From Candidatus Bipolaricaulota bacterium (lineage in GTDB: Bacteria; Bipolaricaulota; Bipolaricaulia; UBA7950; UBA9294), in assembly GCA_003979035.1 (NCBI GenBank), contig RXOA01000121.1, forward strand, positions 1 to 8,486: a DNA stretch of 8,486 nt, given 5' to 3'. Position 1 is the stretch's first letter. Every line of letters begins with the position of its first letter. The notes beneath the pieces are model-generated. The model saw nothing but the letters and a program-made list of their open reading frames with translations. It had not been told where the DNA came from and searched no databases. Shown here one piece after another: positions 1 through 6,444 of the stretch. The position numbers and the translations under genes were made by a program.

Positions 1-236
1 GAGTGTTCGGAATTACGTCTGGGGTGGCGACCACCTCCTGCCTTCGACCTGAGAGCCTCTTCGTCGAGGATGGGGTGTGACGGCGGAACAGCGGGCTGGG
101 AACGGAGACGGTGCAGTTCCGGTTGAGATGTGGAGAGGACGGAACGATCCGCAAACCCAAGATGCATCGTGCAAGCCAGCGTGGTTACGCCTTGGTTTCC
201 TGCCTCGTAGCTGATCAGTGGTAAGGATCATAGGTC
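1..236 (-). other. Leader of a leftward transcript; no gene seen
   Basis: This stretch lies downstream of the strong leftward promoter at 256-284 and runs off the left edge. I find no convincing coding region. The one short leftward frame opening at the ATG at 231 (72 codons, stop at 13-15) has no SD, is rich in Arg and Pro, and resembles no family I know. An SD-like AGGAGGTG on the minus strand (39-32) has no ATG, GTG or TTG at normal spacing before the edge. The region may be a long 5' leader whose gene starts just outside the window. I looked for riboswitch consensus boxes and found no complete set. Confidence 0.4.
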
Positions 237-252
237 GTAAAGATCTCTTTAC
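237..252. repeat. 16-bp inverted repeat, candidate operator
   Basis: This is a perfect inverted repeat, GTAAAGA-TC-TCTTTAC, with 7-bp arms and a 2-bp centre. It covers the predicted start point of the leftward promoter (about 249), the usual place for a repressor operator. The regulator is unknown and no regulator gene is in the window. Confidence 0.45.
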
Positions 253-270
253 ATCATTATATGGTGATGT
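251..270. repeat. Inverted repeat flanking the leftward -10 box
   Basis: ACATCA (251-256) is inverted as TGATGT (265-270) around an 8-nt centre that carries most of the TATAAT box. Its left arm overlaps the 237-252 repeat by two bases. It could be a second operator or part of a composite one. Six-base arms can occur by chance, so confidence is modest. Confidence 0.35.
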
Positions 271-284
271 CACGCCGGAATCAA
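256..284 (-). promoter_or_regulatory. Strong sigma70-type promoter reading leftward
   Basis: On the minus strand there is TTGATT (284-279), a 17-nt spacer, then a perfect TATAAT (261-256). Transcription would start near 249 and run out of the window to the left. The promoter lies just past the kinase terminator at 291-328, so it should serve a separate unit. Two inverted repeats overlap the -10 box and the start point, which suggests a regulated promoter. This is motif reading only; no gene it drives is visible. Confidence 0.6.
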
Positions 285-290
285 CCCAGA

Positions 291-328
291 GGAAAAGCAG
301 ACAGGCACGGCGTGCGGCCGTGCCTGTC
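291..328 (-). terminator. Rho-independent-type terminator of the FGGY kinase
   Basis: An 11-bp perfect stem pairs 300-310 with 318-328 around a 7-nt loop, and the stem can extend one more pair inward. Read on the minus strand it is followed by TGC and then TTTTCC (296-291), a short U-tract. It sits 41 nt past the kinase stop codon. A smaller 6-bp hairpin (332-337 with 341-346) lies between the two. The U-tract is weak but the stem is strong and GC-rich. Confidence 0.65.
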
Positions 329-368
329 CAGTGTGCTCGGAGCACAGGAGGTCTGTGTTGGTTGCAGA

Positions 369-1910
369 TTAGGTGACTTGAGCGAGCCTCGTACATAGAT
401 CGCTAATTGCGGCTACAGCGTCCTTGAAAATCGGCTTCAACTGACGATACCGCGCAGATGCCTCGGGGTTGGGCGTGGAGTGATACATGACCTCCGTGAG
501 GTCATCGATCACCGAGAAGTCCTTCCAAAGCCCGACGCCGACCCCGCCGATCATCGCCGCTCCAAGTGCAGCCGCTTCTTGCCCGATATTGCTTACGTTC
601 ACCGGGATCTCAAAGACGTCGGTAAGAATCTGCCGCCAGAGCGGGCTCTTGCCGCCACCGCCCACGAGGCTCATCTCGGATGGGACGACACCGCGTTTCC
701 GGTAGTGGTCGAGGATTAGCCCGAGATCGAGGCTCACCCCTTCCATCGCCGAGCGGATGACATCTGCCCGGGTGTGACCGGGACCGATCCCAAGGTAGGC
801 GCCCTTCAGGTCCGGATTGTCTGCGTGGATGTTGCCGCCGCCGGCGAACGTGCTGAGGAACATCAGTTGGTTGGATCCGTTCGGTGACTTCGCTGCTTCA
901 TCCTCCATCAGGGAAAAAGGATCAAGCCCACGCTCCTTGGCGGACGCGACCTCGCTCCTGCAGATGACGTCCTGGACCCACTGATACGTACTCCCGGCGG
1001 AGTAAACCCCCATCTGGGGTGTGTACATACCTGGGACCACATGACAGAAGTTGGAGATACGTACCTCGTCTCCGATGACCGGGATCTCGCTTGCCACCGA
1101 CATCCAACCGGATGTGCCGATGTAGGAGTAGATACGGTCTTTGCTGACGACGCCCGCGCCGGCGGCGGTGCAAGGGACATCTTCGCCGCCGACCACGACA
1201 GGGATCCCTGCAGGAAGGCCCATCTCCTTTGCGGGAATCGGAAGAAGCTCACCGGCAATGTGGGTGGACGGAAGCACGTCGGGGAGCTTCTCTGCGGGGA
1301 AGTCCGCTGCTGCGAGAAGCTCCTCGGAGTAGGCCATCTTGTGGATGTCGAAGAATCCCGACAGCTGGGCATCGGAGGGGTCGGTAAGCTGCGCACCCGT
1401 CATGCAGAGCGTGATGTAGTCCTTGGTGCCGAGGAACTTGTGCGTCTTCTTGAACAGCTCCGGCTCGTTGTCGCGGTACCACATCAGCTTGAATCCTGTG
1501 TAGAACGCCGGATCGAACGCGCAGCCGGTCTTCCGGTACCACTCATCCAAACCGATCTTGTCGAGCACGCGGTTGGCCTGCTCTGAACTACGCGAGTCAA
1601 ACCAAACCATGGTCGACTCGCGCAGCAGGGTCCCGTTCTCGTCGACCGGGACGTTCCCCATGCCGTGTCCGTCGAATGAAATGACGGCAACACCGTTGAC
1701 GTCGATCCCCGTTTTGGCGATAACGTCCTTCGTCCCGGCGACGATTGCGCCCCACCAATCGGTCGGCTTCTGCTCTGCCCAGCGCGGTTGCGGATACTCG
1801 GTCCCGTACGACTGGAACGACTTCCCAAGAAGCGTGCCATCCCGGTCGTAGAGGACGACCTTGCTTCCACCCGTACCCATATCGTGAGCGATGATGTATC
1901 GCTTTGCCAT
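369..1910 (-). CDS. FGGY-family carbohydrate kinase, xylulokinase type
   Basis: This 513-residue protein matches the usual length of FGGY kinases, cytoplasmic enzymes that use ATP to phosphorylate a sugar or polyol. Visible motifs are the N-terminal phosphate-binding DMGTGGSK (10-17), a sugar-site segment FDGHGMG (79-85), the FGGY-type segment around K141 and W144, GGEDV with the likely catalytic base D244, GTSGW (265-269), GGGGKSPLWRQILTD (417-431) for the nucleotide and QEAAALGAA (444-452). The ATG start has AAGGAGG five bases upstream. The gene stands alone, divergent from the ligase, with its own candidate promoter and terminator. The segment at 79-85 differs from the GQMHG common in xylulokinases, so xylulose is not assured. 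The family call is firm; the substrate (pentulose, hexulose or polyol) is not known. Confidence 0.9.
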   Translation of the reverse strand: MAKRYIIAHDMGTGGSKVVLYDRDGTLLGKSFQSYGTEYPQPRWAEQKPTDWWGAIVAGTKDVIAKTGIDVNGVAVISFDGHGMGNVPVDENGTLLRESTMVWFDSRSSEQANRVLDKIGLDEWYRKTGCAFDPAFYTGFKLMWYRDNEPELFKKTHKFLGTKDYITLCMTGAQLTDPSDAQLSGFFDIHKMAYSEELLAAADFPAEKLPDVLPSTHIAGELLPIPAKEMGLPAGIPVVVGGEDVPCTAAGAGVVSKDRIYSYIGTSGWMSVASEIPVIGDEVRISNFCHVVPGMYTPQMGVYSAGSTYQWVQDVICRSEVASAKERGLDPFSLMEDEAAKSPNGSNQLMFLSTFAGGGNIHADNPDLKGAYLGIGPGHTRADVIRSAMEGVSLDLGLILDHYRKRGVVPSEMSLVGGGGKSPLWRQILTDVFEIPVNVSNIGQEAAALGAAMIGGVGVGLWKDFSVIDDLTEVMYHSTPNPEASARYRQLKPIFKDAVAAISDLCTRLAQVT

Positions 1911-2004
1911 GTATGCCTCCTTCGTCTTCCGCCGCCATGCGTCGATTCAGTGGCGATAACCGCTGGCTCCGTAGCCGGGGCGCTCCGAGTCATGCGAAAA
2001 CACG

Positions 2005-2033
2005 ATAACACTCTGTCATAACAACATTACAAC
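2005..2033. repeat. Short direct repeats over the kinase promoter
   Basis: On the plus strand ATAACAC (2005-2011), ATAACAAC (2018-2025) and ATTACAAC (2026-2033) form three related units, the last two in tandem. They lie over the putative -10 box, spacer and start point of the kinase promoter. Direct repeats of this kind can be regulator half-sites, but the units are short and AT-rich, so chance is possible. Confidence 0.3.
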
Positions 2034-2043
2034 CTAGTTGCAA
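2015..2043 (-). promoter_or_regulatory. Candidate promoter of the FGGY kinase
   Basis: On the minus strand TTGCAA (2043-2038) is followed by a 17-nt spacer and TATGAC (2020-2015). Each hexamer matches the sigma70 consensus at four of six positions. Transcription would start near 2008, giving a leader of about 98 nt to the kinase ATG. The spacer contains the repeat units listed at 2005-2033 and a CAAC-CTA-GTTG inverted repeat (2030-2040), so a regulator may bind here. Confidence 0.35.
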
Positions 2044-2087
2044 GCATTCTAGATCTCCATCTCACACGTGTCAAGGAGAAACGGAAA

Positions 2088-2147
2088 ATGGCTTCGGGCC
2101 CTCAGCAGCTTCAGTTCTCCGGATCGAAAGAAACAGCTCAATGGTAA
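2088..2147 (+). CDS. Possible 19-residue leader peptide ORF
   Basis: ATG at 2088 follows AAGGAG (2073-2078) at 9 nt and runs 19 codons to a TAA at 2145-2147. The peptide has two adjacent Gln and ends in Trp; it shows no signal peptide or membrane segment. It lies about 130 bp before the ligase start, in the same direction. It could be a translated leader or a chance frame, since no promoter is clear upstream and no attenuator structure is evident. Confidence 0.2.
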   Translation: MASGPQQLQFSGSKETAQW

Positions 2148-2210
2148 CTGGAGAGGCCTCATGGGACATGGCGATTCGGCTGACGCCAGCTACAATGACC
2201 AGACGACACC

Positions 2211-2222
2211 CCCATGCATGGG
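2211..2222. repeat. 12-bp perfect palindrome upstream of the ligase
   Basis: CCCATGCATGGG is a perfect 12-bp palindrome with its end 56 bp before the ligase ATG. If TACAAT at 2191-2196 is the -10 box, the palindrome lies just after the start point, a typical operator position. No matching regulator is in the window. Confidence 0.3.
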
Positions 2223-2278
2223 ACAGGGATTCTCGCCGTAGCGGCGCTGGATCAAGAGGGACTGGAGTCTGAGAGAGA

Positions 2279-3976
2279 ATGACCGAAATCGACAAGGAAA
2301 GATGGCCGCACACAGTCTACGATGCGTTTGCTGGGAGTGTGGACCGTTTTCCCGATCGGATTGCGGTCCGCAACACAAAGCTGCAACCGGGCGAGGGTGA
2401 AGCAGTCACCTACTCGGAGCTTGGACGGATGGCGGAAAGCCTTGCCTCCGGGTTCGCCGCTCGCGGCATCAGCAAGGGAGATCGTGTCGCCATTCACGCA
2501 GGGCCTTCAATTCACTACGCCGCGATCTTCCTGGCGAGTCTGAGGCTTGGCGCGTGGGTGGTGCCGCTTGATCCGCGACTGAGAGAGAGCGAGCTTCGTC
2601 CCCTGCTTGAAGAAGCGAAACCGCGGGCGGCGTTTACCGCACGTGCCGTCGCGGACGGAATTCGCGACATTGTGCAATGGGTTGTCGAGCTGGATTCGGC
2701 GGGAGAGCGGGGCTTTGCAGCGATATTGGACGGGGGTGGCGCCCCCGTTCGGGACCAGCGCATCTCTCCCGACGAAACCGCTGTGGTGGCCTTCACATCG
2801 GGGACCACCGGACAGGCCAAGGGTGTGATCCTGTCGCACCGCAATCTGGTTGCCGACGCGTTCCTTTCCTCTACCGTGATACCGATCACTGAGCAAGATG
2901 TGTTCTTGAGCATCGCCCCCTGGCACCATCTTCTTGGTCTGACCAGCTCGCTTGTCGTCCCACTGATCCGCGGCGCGCAAACGATGTACACCAACGACCA
3001 TCGGAGGCTGGCGCCGTTGCTGAAGGCGCACGGCGTCAGTATCTTCATTGGGGTTCCGAAGGTGTATCACGCGTTGTACGCGCGGATGGTGGGGCAGGCG
3101 CGGCAGACGGTCGTTGGCCGAATGCTATTCCGGGTCGCCCCCAGAGCCGTTGGTAGAACGATTCGAAACAAGCTCACCGCGGGCAACCTGAGATTCTTCG
3201 TGAGCGGTTCGGCACCGCTTGATGGTGAGGTCAGCAGTGGCTTCCGGCGGCTCGGGCTTGGACTCCTGGAAGGATACGGGCTTACGGAGACATCGCCGAT
3301 CGTCTGCTTTTGCGATCCGTTCACGAAGAAGACGGGGGCCGTAGGCCGCCCGCTTCCGGGAGTCGAAGCAAAGTTGATCGACGCCAACACCGAAGGAATC
3401 GGAGAACTGTGCTTGCGCGGACCGATCGTGATGCAAGGGTATCTCGACAATGAGCAGGCAACCGCGGCGATGATCGATGCCGACGGGTGGCTGCACACGG
3501 GAGATCTCGCCGCCCTGGACGCTGACGGTGAGATCTACCTGAAAGGACGTGCGAAGAACGTGATCGTCCTTGAAAACGGCAAGAACGTCTACCCTGAGGA
3601 AATCGAATGGGAGATGGCTTCGGTGCGTTATGTCGAGGAGATCATGGTTCGCGGGCGAGTTGTCAACGGTCGCGAGGCGGTGGAGGCGCTGGTGTACCCG
3701 AATCCGGATCAGCTGGCCGAGGACGGCATCAGCGGAGCGGAGGAAATCCGCGCGGCGGTGTGGAGCGCGATCCGCGCCCGTCAGTCTCGGTTGTCGCCGC
3801 ACAAGCGGCTTCATGGGCGCGACCGGCTGGTGATCGTGGAGCAACCGTTTCCCAAGACCAGCACGTTGGACATCAAACGGCACGTCCCGCTCGCCGCCGA
3901 GACGAATAGGAGCGGAGACGGCGACAACGAGGCCGGGCAAGCCCGATGTGGCGCAATGCTCCGGCAAGGGAGGTGA
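2279..3976 (+). CDS. AMP-binding acyl-CoA synthetase/ligase-type protein
   Basis: This 565-residue member of the ANL superfamily (acyl-CoA synthetases, adenylation domains, luciferases) should activate a carboxylic acid to an acyl-adenylate and then a CoA thioester. Seen motifs are the P-loop TSGTTGQAKG (173-182), EGYGLTET (331-338), the ribose-binding Asp in HTGDL (D409) and the hinge region LKGRAKNVIVLENGKNVYPE (421-440). The A10 region reads PKTSTLDIKR (525-534), with D531 where the family has its catalytic lysine. The last ~25 residues form a charged, low-complexity tail. The ATG start follows GGAG (2264-2267) at 11 nt and purine-rich GAGAGAGA. It is the first gene of a two-gene operon with the amidohydrolase. 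No membrane segment is obvious. The fold resembles long-chain fatty-acid ligases, but the substrate is not established. Confidence 0.88.
   Translation: MTEIDKERWPHTVYDAFAGSVDRFPDRIAVRNTKLQPGEGEAVTYSELGRMAESLASGFAARGISKGDRVAIHAGPSIHYAAIFLASLRLGAWVVPLDPRLRESELRPLLEEAKPRAAFTARAVADGIRDIVQWVVELDSAGERGFAAILDGGGAPVRDQRISPDETAVVAFTSGTTGQAKGVILSHRNLVADAFLSSTVIPITEQDVFLSIAPWHHLLGLTSSLVVPLIRGAQTMYTNDHRRLAPLLKAHGVSIFIGVPKVYHALYARMVGQARQTVVGRMLFRVAPRAVGRTIRNKLTAGNLRFFVSGSAPLDGEVSSGFRRLGLGLLEGYGLTETSPIVCFCDPFTKKTGAVGRPLPGVEAKLIDANTEGIGELCLRGPIVMQGYLDNEQATAAMIDADGWLHTGDLAALDADGEIYLKGRAKNVIVLENGKNVYPEEIEWEMASVRYVEEIMVRGRVVNGREAVEALVYPNPDQLAEDGISGAEEIRAAVWSAIRARQSRLSPHKRLHGRDRLVIVEQPFPKTSTLDIKRHVPLAAETNRSGDGDNEAGQARCGAMLRQGR
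3968..3976 (+). promoter_or_regulatory. SD overlapping the ligase stop codon
   Basis: GGGAGGTGA contains an eight-base perfect match to the anti-SD and includes the TGA stop of the ligase. It places ATG 3981 at ideal spacing and decides the amidohydrolase start there, rather than at the in-frame GTG at 3948 inside the ligase gene. The overlap suggests translational coupling of the two genes. Confidence 0.7.
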
Positions 3977-3980
3977 GGAC

Positions 3981-5468
3981 ATGACCCGTGGTCCTCACTG
4001 GGAACAAGCTCCCGACCGGGATCAGAAGCCGGAACTCAACCTCTTCGGCACCGATCCGCTGTCCGAGGATGCCGAGCCGACGCTGGACACAGTGATTGTT
4101 GGTGGCCGGATCCCCGTTGGGGAACGGTTCGAGGAAGCGGCGATCGGAATTCGGGACGGACGGATTGCCGCCATCGGCAGCGATGCCGCATTAGACCGGC
4201 ATGCACGTGCGCGGATCGATGCGCGAGGGTTGTGGATCCTTCCCGGGGCGATTGACGGACATACGCACATGGAAGCGCCGGCCTTCGGCGCGCAATCCGC
4301 CGACAGCTTCGAGTCCGGGACCGCCGCCGCCGCTGCCGGAGGTGTGACCTCGATCATCGACTTTACCCTGGGGACGCCGGAGATTCCGCTTGGCCGGCAG
4401 ATCGATCTGAGGCGACAACAGGCAACGGACGCCATGGTCGACGTGGCGCTGCATGCCGAAATCGTGACCTCGGAGCAGGCACGGCTCGAGGAGATCCGTA
4501 GCGCCGTGAGAGCGGGCGTGAGCAGCTTCAAGCATTACATGATCTATGGGGAACGGGTCGACCATGGTGCGCTCCTGAAGTCGTTCCGTGCCATCGCTGC
4601 CGCGGGAGCGACGGCGATGGTGCATGCCGAGGACCAAGAAGTTGTTGAGGCGGCAACGAAGCAATTACGTAGGTGCCTGCCGCAAGGGATGATGTCGCTT
4701 CCCCGCAGCAGGCCGACAGCAAGTGAAGCCGTCGCTGTATCGGTTCTTGTCTGCTTGGCGGAATTGACCGGGGCGCATGTGCATGTGGCGCACGTGAGCA
4801 CGGCGGCGGCGGTGAACTTAATCGCGGCTGCAAAGAGGCGCGGGGTGGCGATCTCCGCGGAGACTTGCCCCCACTACCTTCTTCTGGATGAGGAGGTCTA
4901 CAAGAGCGAGAACGGACGGCAGTTCTCCGTGGTACCGCCGCTTCGTACGGCGGCGGACAACGCCGCATTGTGGGATGCGCTTTCTTGTGGCGCCATCGAC
5001 ACGGTGGTCACGGATCATTGTCCGTTTCCCCGGAGCGCCAAGGATAGGCCGCCGGATCCGCTTCAAGCTCCCTGCGGGCTGCCCGGAGTGGAGACCATGC
5101 TTTCTCTCGTCTTCTCCTTCGGCGTGAGGACATCGCGGATTTCTCTCTCGAGGTTTGTGTCGTGCGTTAGCAGCCGGCCGGCTCAGCTGTTCGGTCTGTC
5201 CCCGACAAAGGGTTCTTTGCAGATCGGCGCCGACGCGGACCTGACGTTGTTTGATCCCCACGCGGCGTGGGTGATCGAAGCCGGTGCACTGCACATGAAC
5301 GTCGATTTCTCACCGTTTGAAGGGTGGAAGCTCGTCGGGAAAACCCGCTCGACCCTCGTACGGGGTCGTCCGGTGTTTCGCGACGGCGAGGTGCTCGCCG
5401 CTCCCGGGTGGGGAAGGTTCACTCCCCGTCACACAAACCGGGATGTTCCGAAGAAGGAGACCCCCTGA
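3981..5468 (+). CDS. Dihydropyrimidinase/hydantoinase-family cyclic amidohydrolase
   Basis: This 495-residue enzyme belongs to the binuclear-metal amidohydrolases that open cyclic amide rings such as dihydrouracil, hydantoin or allantoin. All expected metal ligands are visible: H94 and H96 (DGHTHM), the carbamylated lysine K184 (SSFKHYM), H215 (HAED), H271 (VAHVST) and D345 (VVTDHCPF). Y189, five residues after the lysine, matches the substrate-site tyrosine of hydantoinases. The segment SADSFESGTAAAAAGGVTSI (106-125) is close to true dihydropyrimidinases. Residues 1-35, before the core begins at TLDTVIVGG, are an unusual charged extension. The gene follows the ligase by four bases and is probably co-transcribed. 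Dihydropyrimidinase is the best guess; hydantoinase or allantoinase activity is possible. Nothing is broken or missing. Confidence 0.88.
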   Translation: MTRGPHWEQAPDRDQKPELNLFGTDPLSEDAEPTLDTVIVGGRIPVGERFEEAAIGIRDGRIAAIGSDAALDRHARARIDARGLWILPGAIDGHTHMEAPAFGAQSADSFESGTAAAAAGGVTSIIDFTLGTPEIPLGRQIDLRRQQATDAMVDVALHAEIVTSEQARLEEIRSAVRAGVSSFKHYMIYGERVDHGALLKSFRAIAAAGATAMVHAEDQEVVEAATKQLRRCLPQGMMSLPRSRPTASEAVAVSVLVCLAELTGAHVHVAHVSTAAAVNLIAAAKRRGVAISAETCPHYLLLDEEVYKSENGRQFSVVPPLRTAADNAALWDALSCGAIDTVVTDHCPFPRSAKDRPPDPLQAPCGLPGVETMLSLVFSFGVRTSRISLSRFVSCVSSRPAQLFGLSPTKGSLQIGADADLTLFDPHAAWVIEAGALHMNVDFSPFEGWKLVGKTRSTLVRGRPVFRDGEVLAAPGWGRFTPRHTNRDVPKKETP

Positions 5469-5475
5469 GCGGTGT

Positions 5476-5497
5476 GAGACGGCCTAGGCGGCGTCTC
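5476..5497. terminator. Weak hairpin between the converging operons
   Basis: GAGACG (5476-5481) pairs with CGTCTC (5492-5497), and two further pairs can form past a bulge. The hairpin spans the ribokinase stop codon and starts 8 nt after the amidohydrolase stop. There is no T-run on either side, so it is at best a weak or bidirectional terminator, or an mRNA-end stabiliser. Confidence 0.3.
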
Positions 5498-6413
5498 GCT
5501 CCAATGAACGCAAGGAACGGATGAACGAATCGACCGCGGAGCGCTTGGGAATCGACGGCTGGGCGCCGCCGGCGGTCGTGGTCAGAGCACCGGCGACATT
5601 CGCCCAGCGCACCGCATCAGTCAAGGATTCGGAAACGATCTTGCAGGCCAGCGCGGCGTTGAACGCGTCTCCGGCGGCGGTCGTATCGACGGGATCGATC
5701 TTGGGGGGGGCGAGAAGCTCCAATGTCGTGGAATCCGCCGCGAGAACGTACGCTCCCTCCGCTCCCGATTTGCAGACGACGCGACGAACTCCAAGCTCCC
5801 GGATCCGAGCCATCGCCGACCGCAGCTCCTCGATCCCCGTGATGGCTGCAAGTTCTCCTCGGTTCGGCGTGAGAACGTCGATTCGGCTGAGCGGCAGCGG
5901 GGAAAGGTCCTGCGCCGGGGCGGGATCAAGGATGACGAATGGACGTTCGGGATCCAGTTTGTCCAACAAGTAGGCAATCGACTCGATCGGTATTTCAAGT
6001 TGGAGCAGAAGGACATCCGCAGCGGCGACAGCGGGGAAGACGCGATCGATGAATGCGCGATTGACGGAAGCGTTTGCTCCCGGCACATAGGCGATGGCGT
6101 TCTCTCCGGAATCTTCGACCCAGATTGTTGCCGTTCCCGTGGGTTGTTCCGGATCGCGTTCCACGCCCCGCATGTCGACGCCTGCTTTCCGTAGGCTGTC
6201 GAGAATATCGTCTCCAGACGGATCCGTTCCGATTCGACCGAAGAACGCGACGACCTCGGTGGGGGCGAGATAGGCCGCCGCCACGGCTTGATTGGCCCCC
6301 TTGCCACCGGGAGAGCACAGCAGGCTGGTTCCTCGAATCGTCTCTCCCGGTCGAGGGATGCGGGGTAGTCTCGTCGTCAAGTCTATATTGGCACTGCCAA
6401 CCACTGCGATCAC
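5484..6413 (-). CDS. rbsK: Ribokinase-like PfkB-family sugar kinase
   Basis: From the GTG at 6413 this is a 309-residue protein, typical for ribokinases, which phosphorylate ribose with ATP to ribose-5-phosphate in the cytoplasm. Visible are GSANIDLT (6-13) with sugar-binding D11, the GGKGAN motif (36-41), TPNRGE (182-187) and DTTAAGDAFN (243-252) with catalytic base D249; the last closely resembles E. coli RbsK. The GTG start is chosen because the canonical N-terminus (IAVVGSANID) begins there and AAGGAG lies upstream at good spacing; the longer frame to 6524 would overlap the preceding gene. It is the last gene of the leftward operon, 31 bp after the glycohydrolase stop. A run of eight C in the coding strand lies just before the catalytic motif. 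Ribose is likely but other sugars or nucleosides remain possible. Confidence 0.85.
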   Translation of the reverse strand: MIAVVGSANIDLTTRLPRIPRPGETIRGTSLLCSPGGKGANQAVAAAYLAPTEVVAFFGRIGTDPSGDDILDSLRKAGVDMRGVERDPEQPTGTATIWVEDSGENAIAYVPGANASVNRAFIDRVFPAVAAADVLLLQLEIPIESIAYLLDKLDPERPFVILDPAPAQDLSPLPLSRIDVLTPNRGELAAITGIEELRSAMARIRELGVRRVVCKSGAEGAYVLAADSTTLELLAPPKIDPVDTTAAGDAFNAALACKIVSESLTDAVRWANVAGALTTTAGGAQPSIPKRSAVDSFIRSLRSLERDAA

Positions 6414-6444
6414 AGGTGGTTCTCCTTTCGCTTGATCCAAGTGT

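Larger units (their letters stand above)
1911..2278. other. 368-bp divergent intergenic region
   Basis: This region separates the leftward kinase from the rightward ligase operon. The left half holds the kinase SD, candidate promoter and repeats. The right half should carry the ligase promoter. The only -10-like box I see there is TACAAT (2191-2196), without a convincing -35. It also holds a 12-bp palindrome (2211-2222), a 5-bp hairpin (2234-2238 with 2242-2246) and two short plus-strand frames with SD-like sequences: 2088-2147 (19 codons) and 2161-2241 (26 codons). No full gene is visible on either strand. Confidence 0.5.

Noticed and set aside
190..225. CCACTG followed by AGGCAGGAAACC, slightly like the 3' part of a cobalamin riboswitch (minus strand)
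   Set aside because: The rest of the cobalamin consensus is absent and the predicted transcript starts only about 25 nt upstream, so a full aptamer cannot fit.
13..396. 127-codon minus-strand frame at the left edge
   Set aside because: It overlaps the kinase end, the terminator hairpin and the strong promoter, has no SD and is of Arg/Pro-rich composition.
1041..1586. 181-codon plus-strand frame opposite the FGGY kinase
   Set aside because: It is antisense to well-conserved kinase motifs and has no SD or recognisable domain.
2071..2313. 80-codon minus-strand frame in the intergenic region
   Set aside because: It has no SD, overlaps the ligase start, and its composition is not protein-like.
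3948..3980. In-frame GTG start for the amidohydrolase inside the ligase gene
   Set aside because: No SD precedes it, while ATG 3981 has an eight-base perfect SD at ideal distance.
3125..3982. 285-codon minus-strand frame opposite the ligase
   Set aside because: It covers the conserved adenylation motifs on the other strand and shows no motif of its own.
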